The notes beneath the pieces are model-generated. The model was not told the origin of the DNA, did not search any database, and saw nothing but the letters and a program-made list of their open reading frames with translations. The position numbers were made by a program, and so were the translations under genes. A stretch of 64,000 nucleotides of DNA from Agrocybe praecox (Eukaryota > Basidiomycota > Agaricomycetes > Agaricales > Agrocybaceae), in the NCBI GenBank assembly GCA_964017145.1, contig OZ024844.1:2604001-2668000 (forward strand). Reading direction: 5' to 3'. This document shows positions 50,334 to 62,937 of the stretch, piece after piece. The stretch's first letter is position 1. Every line of letters begins with the position of its first letter.

Positions 50334-52533
50334 ATGCCTATGCCAGCATTTGATCCAGTCCGCGATGCCGTCCTCAATTCTCCAGTACAACGCAGAGCGA
50401 CTGATCTCTCCGTTCTACTCAACCAGGACAGCAGGAATCAACCGCCACCCCGTCAGTCTTCAATACATTCTTTGCTTTCACCCCAGGACGACACTCTCGC
50501 TACTTTAGAGCCCATACGTAGATCTTCAATGGATATTAACCATATTTCTCCTCCAGCATCCAGAAGAGAATCCATAGCAGACTCACCCAGACCATCCACA
50601 GCAGACTCTGGAGCACCTCGTTCAACTCAGTCCCCCGTTTCATTGCCATATAACCCCCGAAACCGCATATCAAAGCCAGATTCTGTTCTCATCCCCCTGT
50701 CACGCGAAGAAATTGAAAAATACAAGAATTTCCGCGGCGAAGGAGCCGCTCGTTTGTTGTCAAAGCGTAAAAGAGCTGCGAGCGAGGAGCCAAACCCCGA
50801 AGAACGTCGTCCAAACAAACGACATGTGGGAGATGTGGGAGTAGTCGTGGAACACTGCAAGTATAGCTTTCATGTTTCTCTTATTTATTAACTCAGGAAA
50901 CCTTCCATATATGCAGACAATTCTCGTCCTGACGTAGGCGTCGTTCAACGTTTAGAGTCTCCTATCATTGGCCTTAAGAACTTCAATAATTGGGTCAAGT
51001 CTGTTCTCATCACCCGTTTTGGGCATCCCGCACTTGAAAGAAGTTCTGTCTATGGAAACCTACCAGGGCCAGGTCGAATGCGTATGGCAAAGGGCAAGGT
51101 ATTGGACCTTGGATGTGGAAAGGGTGGCGACATGACAAAATGGGCCAAAGCTCATGTAAAAGAGCTGTTCGGTGCTGGTGCGTTTTCGAGACCCTTGACT
51201 CAATTTTGCTTATTTTTTAGCTTTCCATATCAGACATCGCAGCCATATCCGTTGATCAGGCCAGAGGTCGTTGGGAAAGCTTGAGAGGTCCTCGTTTCGA
51301 TGCAACCTTTGCTGCTCTCGATTGTTATACACAACCAATTTCAAAAGCATTCCCCCCAGCAAAACTCGTCCAGCCTTTTGATGTCGTGTCCATGCAGTTC
51401 TGCATGCACTACGCATTTGAAACACTTCAAAAGGCTCGGTGTATGTTGGACAATGTAACCAAGCATCTACGGCCAGGCGGAGTGTTTATTGGTACAATAC
51501 CAAATGCTGATCTTCTTTTGTGAGTACCTTCAGCCAGACATTCGTGCCCTTTCTCACTTCACCTTCTTTCATTACTTCCATTTCTGGTAACCTTCACAAT
51601 AACGTAATTTGCGCGCAATGGTGCGTGCGTTACACAGAGAACATCTAAATACTATTCCCCAAGACGCCGAAGAGCTTTCGTTCGGTAACTCGGTATATAA
51701 AATTACCTTTGAAGACCGTGAGCGTCCAGTATTCGGCCATAAATATTGGTTCTTCCTACAGGATGCCGTGGAAAACGTCCCGGAATACGTCGTGCGATGG
51801 GAGAATTTTGTGCAGTGCGTCGTTTATTTCTTTTATCGTATCTCCACACCATTCGCATCGTTTCTTTCAAAAAATTTACTTCGCTGCCCTTCGCATAATT
51901 CGCTCTTTGATCGAAAATCGGAGCCGCGTTTTCGCGTCTTCATCCTCTTCTCTCACGTCCAAAAATTCAACCGTGCTTCGTTCCTTTGTCAGCGGGAACG
52001 TTTCTACTCTCGTTATGTCGGATATCTATTCTACCGCGCTTACGACTAGTTCCTTACTTCGAGTATGTACATCTACTTACCCACACACGGCGTCCGACAT
52101 ATCCTCGATCTTATTTCCTATCACCATTATGTATATACTCAAGTTATCCGAAGCGGATAGTCGCGGCGCATTTCTCCATTCTTCTTCCCTCCTTTATCGT
52201 TATCACTTTCCCCGAATTTACGTCGCGTTTCCATGTACTCACAAATTTCGCTTCTTTCTTTTCCAGGATGGCCGCTGAGTATGGTCTGTTCCCGATTTAC
52301 AAAGAAGAGTTCCATCAGGTATTCCAGGAACACCAGGAGCACCCCGATTTTAAGCCACTTCTTGTTCGCATGAAAGTTGTAGATGAGGAGGGTGCGTCGG
52401 CAATGGATGAAGATCAGTGGGAAGCAGCCAGTGAGTCCTGTCCGACATGCCTATCTTCTTTTCATCTTTCCCTTTGGACTAAACACTTGGCTTATCAGAT
52501 ATTTATATCGCATTCGCATTTGAAAAACGATAG
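50334..52533 (+). CDS. ABD1: mRNA cap (guanine-N7) methyltransferase
   Basis: This nuclear enzyme transfers methyl from S-adenosylmethionine to the cap guanine. After a disordered Ser/Pro-rich N-terminus ([20 protein letters not shown]) and a basic KR segment, the catalytic domain opens with [16 protein letters not shown]. Cofactor motif I is [34 protein letters not shown] forms the cap/cofactor pocket, and [39 protein letters not shown] and [17 protein letters not shown] follow. It ends [13 protein letters not shown] at 52531-52533. About 500 residues. Most introns are short, but one (51815-52266) is 452 nt, far above the local norm. The first two in-frame Met codons are at 50334 and 50340. 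The upstream neighbour ends only 71 nt away. Confidence 0.95.
51815..52266 (+). other. Unusually long ABD1 intron with candidate cassette exon
   Basis: Donor GTGCGT and acceptor TTCCAG join Gln to ATGGCCGCT, keeping the protein frame. Inside lies a 70-nt segment, 51993-52062, bounded by an AG and followed by GTATGT. Its inclusion would shift the frame into an early stop. No structured RNA gene is evident. Confidence 0.5.
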
Positions 52534-53113
52534 TGCTCCCCTTCATGATGATACCCGTATTAACCCTTTGTTATATGTGTGCGCTTTTTCTTACCGGGAC
52601 CATGCAGGCCAGCATGACGTTCATCCATGGTGTTATCTATGCTATTTTTACTTTTTCTCTTTTCTCTCGAAAGGAATTAATGCTAAAATTACCCATACCT
52701 TGTACAATATTTCTTAGCAGTGTAACATTACTTCCTGAACGTTCAATCAATTTGAACCTTTCATTTATTTATTTGACGTGACTCAAATTCCAATAAAAAT
52801 GTATTGAGGAAACCGATAAAGATGACATATGTATGTGTTATATCCGGTAGCAGAGCGAAAGAATGCAAAGTAAAGAGACAAAAGGGAAATCACAACAAAT
52901 ATTCGTCTGTTATCGAGAAACCGCAAATGGGTGTCATGTGGTTTGTTTCGAGTGCTTAATGAAAATTAGTCGAATAGCTGAATAGATCGTAAATGTACAG
53001 AATGATTGGGACGTGTGCAGTATTAAGTCGAAAAGCTGAAACAAGAAATCCATGGACATAAAAAGAGCATAAGCATAAAACATAGAACGCAGGTGTAACA
53101 TTTGTCGAACAGT
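52534..53113. other. Convergent 3' region of ABD1 and RSP5
   Basis: These 580 nt lie between facing stop codons. They are AT-rich, with AATAAA-like sequence at about 52792 and no conserved frame, tRNA or repeat seen. Confidence 0.55.
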
Positions 53114-56100
53114 TCACTCTTGTCCGAAACCAACAGTTTCCCTAAAGATTGGATAATGTGGTTAATTCAAAGCCCAATAGTAAAATAACAAACAACACTT
53201 ACTCGACAGCTAATGTTAGCTTATGTTCCAAGCTCGCATAATCTTTGTAGGGGGGCAGATCAATGCGGTTGAAACATGTGTGACTCTTAGGGAGTTGGGA
53301 GGGATCGCCCGACTTCTCGATGGTGAATCGTCTTGGACCATCGGAGCCTTGCAAATCCTTGAAGCCATTTACAGGAATACGTGATGTACCCGTCGCGAAT
53401 TGCAGGAGGCGTGATTTACGCTCAGGAGGCCAGCTCCGCACGCACTTCCAGAACCATTGAATCACCTCGTCGTTCATCTCGTATCCACGGTAGTCCGTGA
53501 ATTTGGTCCAGTCATCACTAAAAAGGGGTGACGATAAGCGCTAATTATGCTACCTGAAAAATGAGGTTACATACACGTCGATTTCAGACATGCCACCAAT
53601 GAGCAGTTCAAGTTCGCGCTCGTCAAATACTGTGATGAGGTCCTGAGGAATCAACTCGCTGAAACCAGACATGAATGCCTCAAATTGTTCTTTGACGCGA
53701 CGGGAAATGCGGTATTCAACGACACTTTCCACGTAGTCCTTCTTGTTGTCCTCCGTGACTGGGACGTCTGCGCCACCCGGCTTGAGCTCAATGGTCACCA
53801 TTTCTCCAAATCGTTCCTCGGTCGTGGTGAACGTCTCGTCAATAATGTCCGTGATGTCGTTTTCCCTGTAAAAACAATTAGATTCGTACGTTTTGTAACA
53901 AATAAAACGGTACATAGACTTACAACATCCAGGTCATACCTCGGTGCAACTCGACATCAACACTCTCTAAATCTGATAATGTGACCTTCTTCTTCAAGAT
54001 CATCTTGTAGAAGCTGACGATGAAGTAGGCATCCAGGAATCTTCTATGGAAAATACCGAGTCCTAGACAACGCCCAATGAATTTGAAATAATTCAAATGT
54101 TCAGGATTGACTCCAGATGCAGGGTTAATTTGCAGCGTGTAGTTGTCGTGGGCGGAATATTCAAACAAGCAGTAGAAAGGGTTGAACATTTCGTGGGACA
54201 GTAAGAAGAAGAATTCTCTGTAATTCCGACAAAGTTTTATTGACTGACATCTTTATAATCAAAGATACGTACCTGGACAAACCACCATAATCGAGACCAT
54301 CTTCCCCGTCGAACTTAATCATCAATCGTTTTTTCAAGTCATTCGGCGTTTGCCTCATAATCTCAGCATAACTGTCCTCAAAGATGAAGTTACGCCTAAT
54401 CTTAATTTGGCAATTACCGGGTTGAGCGCGCATGGCAGGTTGACTCCTGAAGTAGATGAGTTTTCTTCTGAAATCACGTTTGTACTGGGGGACATTAGAA
54501 TCCAAAGTGGATGGCAAACGAGGATCATCCCAGGTGGTGGTCTTGGTGTTATGATCGACGAAGTACACCCGAGCAGTTGATGTAAGTCGCATTTCCCATC
54601 CAGAGGGTAAAGGTCCTAGCTGCGAAATGGTCTGTGGTTGTAAACCGGAACCTTGACCATTTGGACCCATCACACGAATGATAGTCTGACGGCGTGGATC
54701 AACCCAAGTCGTCGTTCTTGTGTTGTGATCAACATAGTAAGGCCGGCCTTCCGGTGTATATCTCTCCTCCCATCCGTTTGGTAAACTACCCGACCCAGCT
54801 GTAGTAGCTGTACTGGTGGTGATAGCTGCAGGTTGTTCTGGTTGCGGAGTCGTAGCAGCACCCTGCTGAGCAGGGACATTACTTGCTCGGTACGCAGGGT
54901 TGCTGGTTTCAAGTAGATCATCTGCTAAAATGCGACGAGAATGTTGATCACGGGCGGCATTGGTCTCACTGTCTTGCGCTGAAGTATTGGCAGCTGCGCT
55001 AGCTGATGGTCGATTCCATGTGGTCGTGCGAGTGTTATGATCAACATAGTACGTCCTCCCGAGAGGATCGATACGCCTCTCCCATCCAGGTGGCAGAGGC
55101 CCGTACTGATCGACATTCGGATTGAAATTACGCATTTGAGCTGTTTGTTGCTGATTGCTGTTGGTGGGAGAGGTGACTCCTGGGGCACCCGTTGCTGCAG
55201 CCTGACCGGCGCTGGGACTGGTGGCAGATATTGCACTTGAAGTGGCAGTACTCGTAGGCCTTGAAGATGGGTTGTGAGCCTCCGAAGGAGCAGTCGAGGT
55301 AACTCCGTTATTAGGAACTGTGGACGGGCCTTCGGTCGCGGTGGCGTGAGAACTTGCTGTCCTCGATAAAGTGCTTCCTGCAGTGGTCGAACTAGTCATC
55401 GTAAGGTTTGCTGTACTGGTGGATGCTGAGTTGGAGGCCAGACCCATTTCAGATAGGGCCGTGGTGACACCGGATATTTGGGAGGGCCCTGGATTGGATA
55501 TGGGCTGCGAGATGTTTGTAGACAAATACATGATAAGTTTGCCATGAACGACAAGATTGTCATTGGACTTTTTGAGGTCCAGTGTAAGCATTTCTGTTAG
55601 GACGCAGTGAGATAGTTGTCAACTGCGGAGCAATGACAAAGAAACAAATAAAGGAAACATACCATGACCGCCCAACTCCAAATCAAGGACGTCGCTAACT
55701 CGAACATTTACTACACCAAGAAAGCCCTGGTCCTTTCGTTTGAACTTTCTCTGATCGAAGATCTGTACGGCCACGACCGAAGAATCCTTCACAGTACTAG
55801 GGAGAGGAACAAGTCAGTTAGGGACAAAAATGATAAGATAGTTGTTAAGGTCTAATACACACATATCAAAGCTCTCATTCCAATAGGGATTCAAAGTCTT
55901 TTTGATCACACTGGTAGTGTTCGTCTGTTCCCCGTCTACTGTTATGACTGCGAATGGGTCGGGCAGACGAAAGACATCCCTCTTGGATAGCCCATCCGCG
56001 GCAACAACTGATACAAAAGCAGAGACATAAGGTTGATGACATCCATAATATTGAAATTTGAGCAGGAGAACGCACCTGTGACCCTGATCTTTTTTGTGCT

Positions 56101-56182
56101 AAGGAAAGAAACCGAAGTGAGATGAGTGATGTTTGGGAAGAAGATGGGCGTCAGCTTACAGAGGACCAGGAACAGCGGCCAT
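53114..56182 (-). CDS. RSP5: HECT E3 ubiquitin ligase, Rsp5/Nedd4 type
   Basis: This ubiquitin ligase acts in endocytosis, transporter down-regulation and trafficking. Exon 1 is tiny: MAAVPGPL from ATG 56180-56182, joined to [20 protein letters not shown]. The C2 domain follows ([31 protein letters not shown]). A long Ser/Thr/Ala-rich linker (about 55150-55490) precedes three WW domains: [40 protein letters not shown] and [20 protein letters not shown]. The HECT domain shows [34 protein letters not shown] and the thioester cysteine in [13 protein letters not shown], ending [11 protein letters not shown] at 53114-53116. About 830 residues, as in other fungi, and all key residues are present. 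Several short introns fall within the C2 and HECT parts. Confidence 0.97.
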
Positions 56183-56828
56183 GTTGAGAAAGGATACAAG
56201 TAATAAAGTACACCAAGCGAGATGAGGCTGTAGGAAGAGAATAATATGAATTTAGGCTGTCCTTGACGACGACGGAGGAAAAGAAAGGAGGGAGTGTCAG
56301 TTTCGAATCGGGCTGAGCAATAATCCAGTACAGTCATAGTCACATGTCACGACTTTCTCTTCACTCATTGACCAGCTCTGAGCTCTCAGTGCTGCGATTT
56401 GTCTCCAACGCAACACCACTGTAATTATATCTCTCAAGTCTCCTGAAGCACCTGCCACGGGCACAATAACCGATTCTTTTTCTTTCCCTGTAGGTAAAGT
56501 TCATGCTGAATTTTACTCAGGAGTCTGAGGGCGTAAATCTCGCCCTACACCCTCATTTTGTGATAGGAGAGGTCAGTTTACTGGAGAGTTCAGACCCCTA
56601 TGAGCACCGATTTCACTCCTTTCTATCCTTTGTACAAGTAGTAGTTGGCCCAGGCCGTAATTCAATTGGCGCCATGTAGTTGCTAAATTTGGAACATTGC
56701 TGTCCCACCGCTCTTGCTGGTCTACCTCCAACGTACTCTATTAGACTGCGACATATTTGTGCACAAGACGCTCTTGCAACACAGAATTAGGAACTTGATA
56801 TTCAATTGAGCATATTGAGCTGCATTAG
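56183..56828. promoter_or_regulatory. Divergent promoter RSP5 / ATG38-like
   Basis: These 646 nt lie between opposed starts. CT-rich stretches occur near 56340-56480. No gene, tRNA or repeat was seen, and neither side shows a clear TATA box, consistent with housekeeping expression. Confidence 0.55.
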
Positions 56829-58548
56829 ATGGCCCCGAGTGACACACCTATGAACACAGTACGTTGAAAAATCAAGCGTTCGATTGGGATCCCCAGGTCG
56901 GTCACTGACAATGGTCTGCCCACCATCACCATCAGGCTCATCAGCATGCTGCAAATGCTGACGAGTATCTTGCTAAAGGCCTCCTTATTCTCGCTGCTGA
57001 AGAACATTATCAAGCAGCAGATGCTTACAAGGCTGCCATTGAACGAAGCAACGATGAATCAGTCTGTCGACGGTTTTCCCTGTATATCTGCCGTCATTTA
57101 ACTAATACCTGGTTATTGCTCAGGCAAGGCGCACACTTGGAATGCTTTACAACGAACATTGTAAATCTGCCAAAGATCTACAGCGTAGGATTGATCAACT
57201 CAAGGCAGAAGGTAAGGACCCGTCTATGCCCCAGATCTCCGACATTTCCAAGGCTGCGCCGCCTCGACGCGACTCAAATCCACAGGCTGGACCACCCAGG
57301 ATGAATACCTCATCCCCACAGCCCCTGCGCCCCTTGACAGATTCACAGAACGCTGGGGACGAGTCGTTCATGCTTCTTGGACAGCGTGTAAGTTACGCAG
57401 TCTTTACGGCTTCGACCTACGTCTTTGAGTGATAATCATAATCAACATCAACCCCACAGTCAGATCCCGGAGATGCGTTCAATCAGTTCTGGAACATTAT
57501 GCAAGGGATGCTAGACAATCTATCCCAGCCCGTTGCTTTCGCTACTGTGCCTCTCGGTAATGAGGATTCAAAGGATACTTTGTCATCCGAGATCAAGTCA
57601 GAAGAACGTTCACGCGACGGTAATGCAAGTAGCGACACAGACGCGGACGAACCTATTTTCTCGAAATTTACGAGGAAAATTGGGATCGGCCGGGAAGCAA
57701 GTAAAAGCGGTCCTTCGAGAAGAAGCAAATCATTCGCAAACTCATCGACAAAGTCGTCATTCGACGAAGAGGACGATGACTTCAATGACTTCCTGGAGGA
57801 CGGTAAGATCGTAATATAAATTTATGGTGGGCGTTTCTTTCGCTAACCTCCGTCTTCTTGTAGGGGATGACTTGTCAGGATCTTTCTATCTTATTCCATC
57901 TGGCGCCGAACCTTCACCTGCAGTCCTAAAGAAGGAAAACGAAACCTTAAAAGCAGAAATAAGCTCAATGAAAAGCCGTCTGGAGGCATCAGAGCGAGTG
58001 TTAAAATTGAGAAAAGAACAGGATCTCCAGCTTCGAGACAGTATATTCATGGCTACTCGGGAGGTGACTTGTCTCCATGAAACATCATAAAGCACTTCAC
58101 TGATATACATCTTCCGAATAGGCCCAACGGGCGCTGGGCGCGTCGGCGGTGCTCCAACGTCCCGGTCCTCCACTAGATTTCAGCAGTCTGAACATCAATA
58201 CAGTGCCTGCTGTGCCCATACCGGGAATAGCTACGGGCAGAGAGGCGCAGTATGCCAAAAGAGTCAAAGAACTTGAAGACGAATTGAGGTTGATGCGGGT
58301 CGAGAACGAGAAGAATGTGAGCTCACCATTTCTCCTTTAAACAAGCAACAAGTGCCATAAGTGAAATCTCAACTGTTTAGAAATTGATGATCGCGAAATT
58401 CCGAGAACGCTGGGAAAAGTTGAAGGATTCTGCAAAACGTAAAAAAGAAGCCAAAGTTAAAGCCGAAGCTGCTAGCACAGGCGTCCGTGAACGAATCGTA
58501 GAAGAACCTGAAGAAGAAGAGGAACTTGATGAGTCTAGACCACACTGA
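56829..58548 (+). CDS. ATG38: MIT-domain protein, Atg38/NRBF2-like
   Basis: The short first exon MAPSDTPMNT (ATG 56829-56831) joins an MIT domain: AHQHAANADEYLAKGLLILA, EEHYQAADAYKAAIERSNDE and LGMLYNEHCKSAKDLQRRID. A disordered Ser/Pro region follows, then an acidic patch (FDEEDDDFNDFLED) and two coiled-coil segments (LKKENETLKAEISSMKSRLE; RVKELEDELRLMRVENEK). The basic end reads RWEKLKDSAKRKKEAKVKAE, then EEPEEEEELDESRPH, TGA 58546-58548. About 450 residues. MIT followed by coiled coil is the plan of Atg38/NRBF2, which bridges Atg14 and Vps34 in the autophagy PI3-kinase complex. The assignment rests on domain order and MIT motifs, so a different MIT protein remains possible. MOG1 converges from the right. 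Confidence 0.6.
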
Positions 58549-59696
58549 TGCCATCCTATAGGATACCAAAATATGGCTTCGAAGGGCTCAGGTTACGGTT
58601 TATTTTTTAGTGCACATCCCTAGTCGTGTCATTGAGCTGACCACGTTCTGTATCATTCTATGTATCTGTAATACGTCTTTCTATTGATAAGCCATGTCTC
58701 TGTGTATTACGCGTATTTCGTAGGTCAGCAAAGCTGGCTCCAAATTTCTCACATATTAATATTATGGTGCACAAATCTTTCCTTTGAAGATTAGGCTGCA
58801 TAAAATCTATTGATAAGGCACTCGCGCGTGCAAATCATGTATCTATGCAGTATCTCCACTGTTCTGCATTATTTAAATCATCTTATCTTCTCACAGCAAA
58901 TTCCGCAGGGGACTTGGCTGTGGACCAAGTTCCTAGCAAATCCCCTGGATTCACGTCCATGAAAGGGCGGAGGAACGAGTCAGTTCATTACATCATCGAA
59001 ACGTCGCTATTACCCAGTACCGACCACCGTCCCGTATTCCTGTGCATAGATGCAACGTTGCGCACATTAAATGCCGCACATCATGGGTTTGGCGAAGACA
59101 AGAATACGACGAGGCTCGGGGCGGGAGGGCGGACACGATCTCTTCGGACGGGCATTGACAGCACACATGGCAATAAACTTGACGCCGGCCAGTTCAGACA
59201 AAAACTTGAAAGCTGTAACTCGAGCATGTAGTTATCACTGGAAATAGTATACGTATCGCGGGCTAATCTCGGTCGTTCCACACCAACGATATGAAACGAA
59301 AGAACGGGTCGACAGGTACACCGTGGGATGTAGGCCTCAATCCGTTATCCACTAATATCAAGGAGGATAGTGGTAAGAGAGCACATGAACTTGGCCAGAT
59401 AGGAAATAAAAGGACACACAACCATCAACTAGGTGATCGAGACGTTAGACAGGAGCCGGAACTCTTTATGCGCGGCCAAATGAAAAAAGAATCAGTAGCC
59501 CAGAAAACATTTTCCCATTTTTAGATACGGGGAGAGCCAATCTAATCCCCCACCTCACCATTGTTTTGCATTCGGGTGGTAAGAGGCAAGTATGTGGCGA
59601 GCAAATGCCGGACCAGAGCCAGAGGTTGCACGTCGGTTCCTATTTCCATTATTCTGGGTACATATGTCTTCACACAGTTAATATAACATCATTTCA
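58549..59696. other. Convergent 1.1-kb interval, no recognised gene
   Basis: This interval lies between the stops of the ATG38-like gene and MOG1. Two modest plus-strand frames (58845-59231, 59291-59524) have no recognisable motif, and no splicing pattern improves them. It is longer than needed for two 3' UTRs, so a non-coding transcript or decayed gene cannot be excluded. Confidence 0.5.
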
Positions 59697-60352
59697 TTAT
59701 GCAAAAAGGCCAAAGTCCACGATGCGTAAGGAACGAGAGAATGCGTCAAAATCAGTTTGGGCATTTGCCCTTTGCTCCTGGATGACCGCTCCTCCACCGA
59801 CGGCTTCGAGAGGGATGTTGAAGGTTACCACTAAATCAATCGATTTCTCTTCAACACGGTAAAGAGCCATCAAAACTTGAACCTTGTCTACCGCGACATG
59901 ATTGAACTTTGGGACGGACTGTTTCCCCTTCAAGATGGTCGCCGATGGCGTATCATCACCTCTGTCATTAGGCAACCGGTACACAGTTTCCACTTGGATG
60001 TTTTGAGCCGAGTTGTCATGAGCGAGAGAGTCAAAGTGAAAACTATAATGGAGATGGATAACTGCATCAGTAAATTAAATACAAAAAGGACATCGAAGGA
60101 GATACATGCTGAATCGCGTCATCCAAGTGGGAGGGTTCGACTTGTTGCAAAATCTCAACAATGATACTGACATTGGAGTTGCGATACATGAAGACTTCCT
60201 GGGTATCGGGTACTTGTCGCAAATCGCTATCCGTTAATGCATCAGCCGAAAGTATGGAACGTGCTTTTAAAAATCACTCACGAAGCATCCACCAGATCTT
60301 GGGGAGTTTGAGCTGTTATTGCGCCTCCAAAAAGCTCACGAGTAACGGACAT
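59697..60352 (-). CDS. MOG1: Ran-binding protein Mog1
   Basis: This small nuclear protein binds Ran and promotes nucleotide release during nuclear transport. The start MSVTRELFGGAITAQTPQDL (ATG 60350-60352) is the family opening. DLRQVPDTQEVFMYRNSNVS and ILQQVEPSHLDDAIQ follow over short exons, and the last exon carries VETVYRLPNDRGDDTPSATI, LMALYRVEEKSIDLVVTFNI and AFSRSLRIVDFGLFA, TAA at 59697-59699. About 185 residues, typical for Mog1. The basis is the recognisable ELFGGAI start and the DxRxVPD motif. Only 221 nt separate its start from the NDC80 start on the other strand. Confidence 0.9.
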
Positions 60353-60573
60353 AGTTTGGATCTATGGGGGTTCAGATGCAGAAAAGACAAGGAGAGGCAT
60401 TTTGTTCGTCGACTTCTGAGTCAGGCCTTATAGTAGGTACCGAACGGATTCCAAAACATCTCGGCCCGGTTCGCTTAGCATCACGTGAGGAAGCTCATTC
60501 GTGACGCGACGCGCCTGTCACGCGAAACAATTGTACTTCAACAAGACCTTCATCTCGGCTCTCCGACACTATC
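60353..60573. promoter_or_regulatory. Short divergent promoter MOG1 / NDC80
   Basis: Only 221 nt separate the opposed starts, so both genes must share most upstream elements. A pyrimidine-rich stretch and a CGCG-containing segment (around 60480-60530) are visible; there is no TATA box. Confidence 0.6.
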
Positions 60574-62877
60574 ATGGATTCGCGTAGGCGCTCAGTGATG
60601 CAACCACCACCGGATCCTTTTCACAATGCTCGGTCTGGGATTCCTATGCCATCGACGGCAAAGAAGCCTTCAAGCTCTCGAATGTCACTCGCTGGCCCTG
60701 CAATGCGAGCACCTAACGTCCCACCACCCAGCACCAATCCTAGGCAATCCATGATTAGATCTCAGAACACAAATCCCCTGCTGCAGAGTACAAGCAAGCC
60801 AAATTACGGTCGAACACCAATGTCAAAGTATGTATGTGAATATATCCTTTATATTAGCATATAACCGGACCAACCTCTTCTAGCTCAGTTAGACGAGGTT
60901 CTATATGGGGAGGTGGTAACGCGTTGGGTGCACCGTCAGCCAGTCAAATTATGAAGGATACTAGACCTCTACGAGAACGATCTTATCAAAGCAAGATGCG
61001 GATCGATGTTCACCAATATCTCACCGAATCGGGCTTCGAGATTTCCACGCAAACGTTAAACAGTATGCAAGGGAAGGACTACAGAGCAATATTCGATACC
61101 CTAGTCCTTACTTTAGACCCTTGTCATCCTCTGAGGGAAGGTGCTCGATTCGAGGACGAGTTTATACCAGCTTTAAAAGCATTGAAATATCCTTTTGTGA
61201 ATCAACTCGACTCGAAATGGTTAGCTGCTGTAGCAAGTCCTCATTCTTGGCCTTACTTGCTAGGAGTGCTGCACTGGCTGGTCGAACTATGCAAGGTATT
61301 CCTATTCCAATCAAGTTTGTAAAATTGCATTCATATAGTTGTAGATGCGAAGTGAATATTTACAGAGTGGACACCCGACAATTCAAGATCCCACACACGT
61401 ACCAGAATGGTTTGACGATCCATTCGACCATAAAGCACTTGCATTTCAGTATAATGAAGAAACATATATTCTTTGGCTCGACTTGCAGGACGATTTTACT
61501 GAATGGAACCAAATCATGGAAGAGCGGTATCGTCAGTTCATGTCATATATCTCTTCTTATTACCACCTCTCAACTATTTCGCTTTAGAAAAACGCAACGA
61601 AGGTGTACAGGCAGAACTGGACGGACAAACAGAGAAGCTGAACAAAGCCAAAGCAGAATACAGCAAACTTAAGTCATCAGCAGTAAGGATTTTGTAGGAT
61701 GATGATACATCAGAGGCTGATATACTTCACAGCCAATGGTAGCTGATCTCAAGACTCGGAATGAGCAACTGAAGAAAGACTGCGAAAAGCTTAAGAAAAT
61801 TCTCGAACGATATGAAGGCAGAAGAGATAAACTTGTCGAACAGATTGCTTTCGAAAAAGCCGAGCTGAACAGAGGAGGCATGTTGAAATAAAAATGTTTC
61901 TTATCCTTTGACATTCTGACCACTTTTGTCCACAGGCGAGCTTTTGGACGAGCTCAAAGCCGAGCTCAACAAGCTCGGTGAAGTTGTGAAAACTCAAAAT
62001 CTTACCCCGGAAGAAGTTATCAAGATGAATACGGACCGCGAGACATTGACAAGAAATTTGGAAGATCTCAAACAAAAGATCGCAGAAACACATAAAACCG
62101 TCATGTCTTTGGAAGTAAAAGTCACTAACCGTGCCGCCGCAGTAGAAGAAGCTTTAGACACGTATACCAATGCGCTGTCTTCTCTGGGTCTTTACCCCAA
62201 TCCCCCGGAACCATGGCAAGATGTAGATCTCACATTGGAGCTCAATTCAGCGTCATCGAATCCTCAACAACTTCTTATCGGACTCGATATACGAAAATCA
62301 ATCAAACCAACTCTAAGCAGCATAGCAGAAGCCAAACGAGTGGAAAGGGCCACTCTTGAGGCAGAGTCTGTAAAAGTCAATAACGAGCTCGACCAATACA
62401 CTACGGAGTGTAAAAACGTGGATTATGAACTGTGTGAATTGGAAAAGAAAGCTACCAGTCTCAATGAGCAAGCTGATGATTTACGAGATGTAGGCACATT
62501 TTTCTCTTGCATTGCAACCAACAATTTTGACTGCGCTTTTAGGCGGCACAACAGGAGGCACAAGTCTCAAACGCGGAAGCTTCAAGACTGGAGCGCGACC
62601 TGGCTCAAGCTAGGACAGCCGCGATTGCCAATGGACTCGGTGTTAAATCACATCTGCAAGCTCTGCAGTTCAGGTAACATTTCACATTAAGCCCTTATAC
62701 GCCTTTAGCCTGATTATTCCTTTCTTGCGCAGCTACAAAGAGCAGTTGGAGAAGGTTTCGCGATTAAAAGAGGATACTGTGCGGGCGATCTTGAAGAACA
62801 GTCAAGAAATTGCGCTATTCAAGCAAGAAGTTTCAAGACATTTACAAGAGTTACGCGAGTTTGCAGAAACGGAATAA
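60574..62877 (+). CDS. NDC80: Kinetochore protein Ndc80/Hec1
   Basis: This is the microtubule-binding subunit of the Ndc80 complex. The start MDSRRRSVMQPPPDPFHNAR (ATG 60574-60576) opens a basic disordered tail with RRxS-type sites for Aurora-class kinases (RRRS, VRRGSIWGG). The calponin-homology domain spans about residues 110-240: DTRPLRERSYQSKMRIDVHQ, YLTESGFEISTQTL and LKALKYPFVNQLDSKWLAAV. A long coiled coil follows, with EKRNEGVQAELDGQTEKLNK, RNEQLKKDCEKLKKILERYE and LDELKAELNKLGEVVKTQNL. It ends LRELREFAETE-like, TAA at 62875-62877. About 620 residues and about nine short introns. Everything expected of the family is present. Confidence 0.95.
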
Positions 62878-62937
62878 ATTATTTTCTATTGGTATTTTAA
62901 TCTTTATACAGATTGTGTAAATTATTTGTTGATATAG

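Noticed and set aside
58845..59524. Two plus-strand open frames in the ATG38-MOG1 gap
   Set aside because: No motif, no join by plausible introns, and no start context; not supported as genes.
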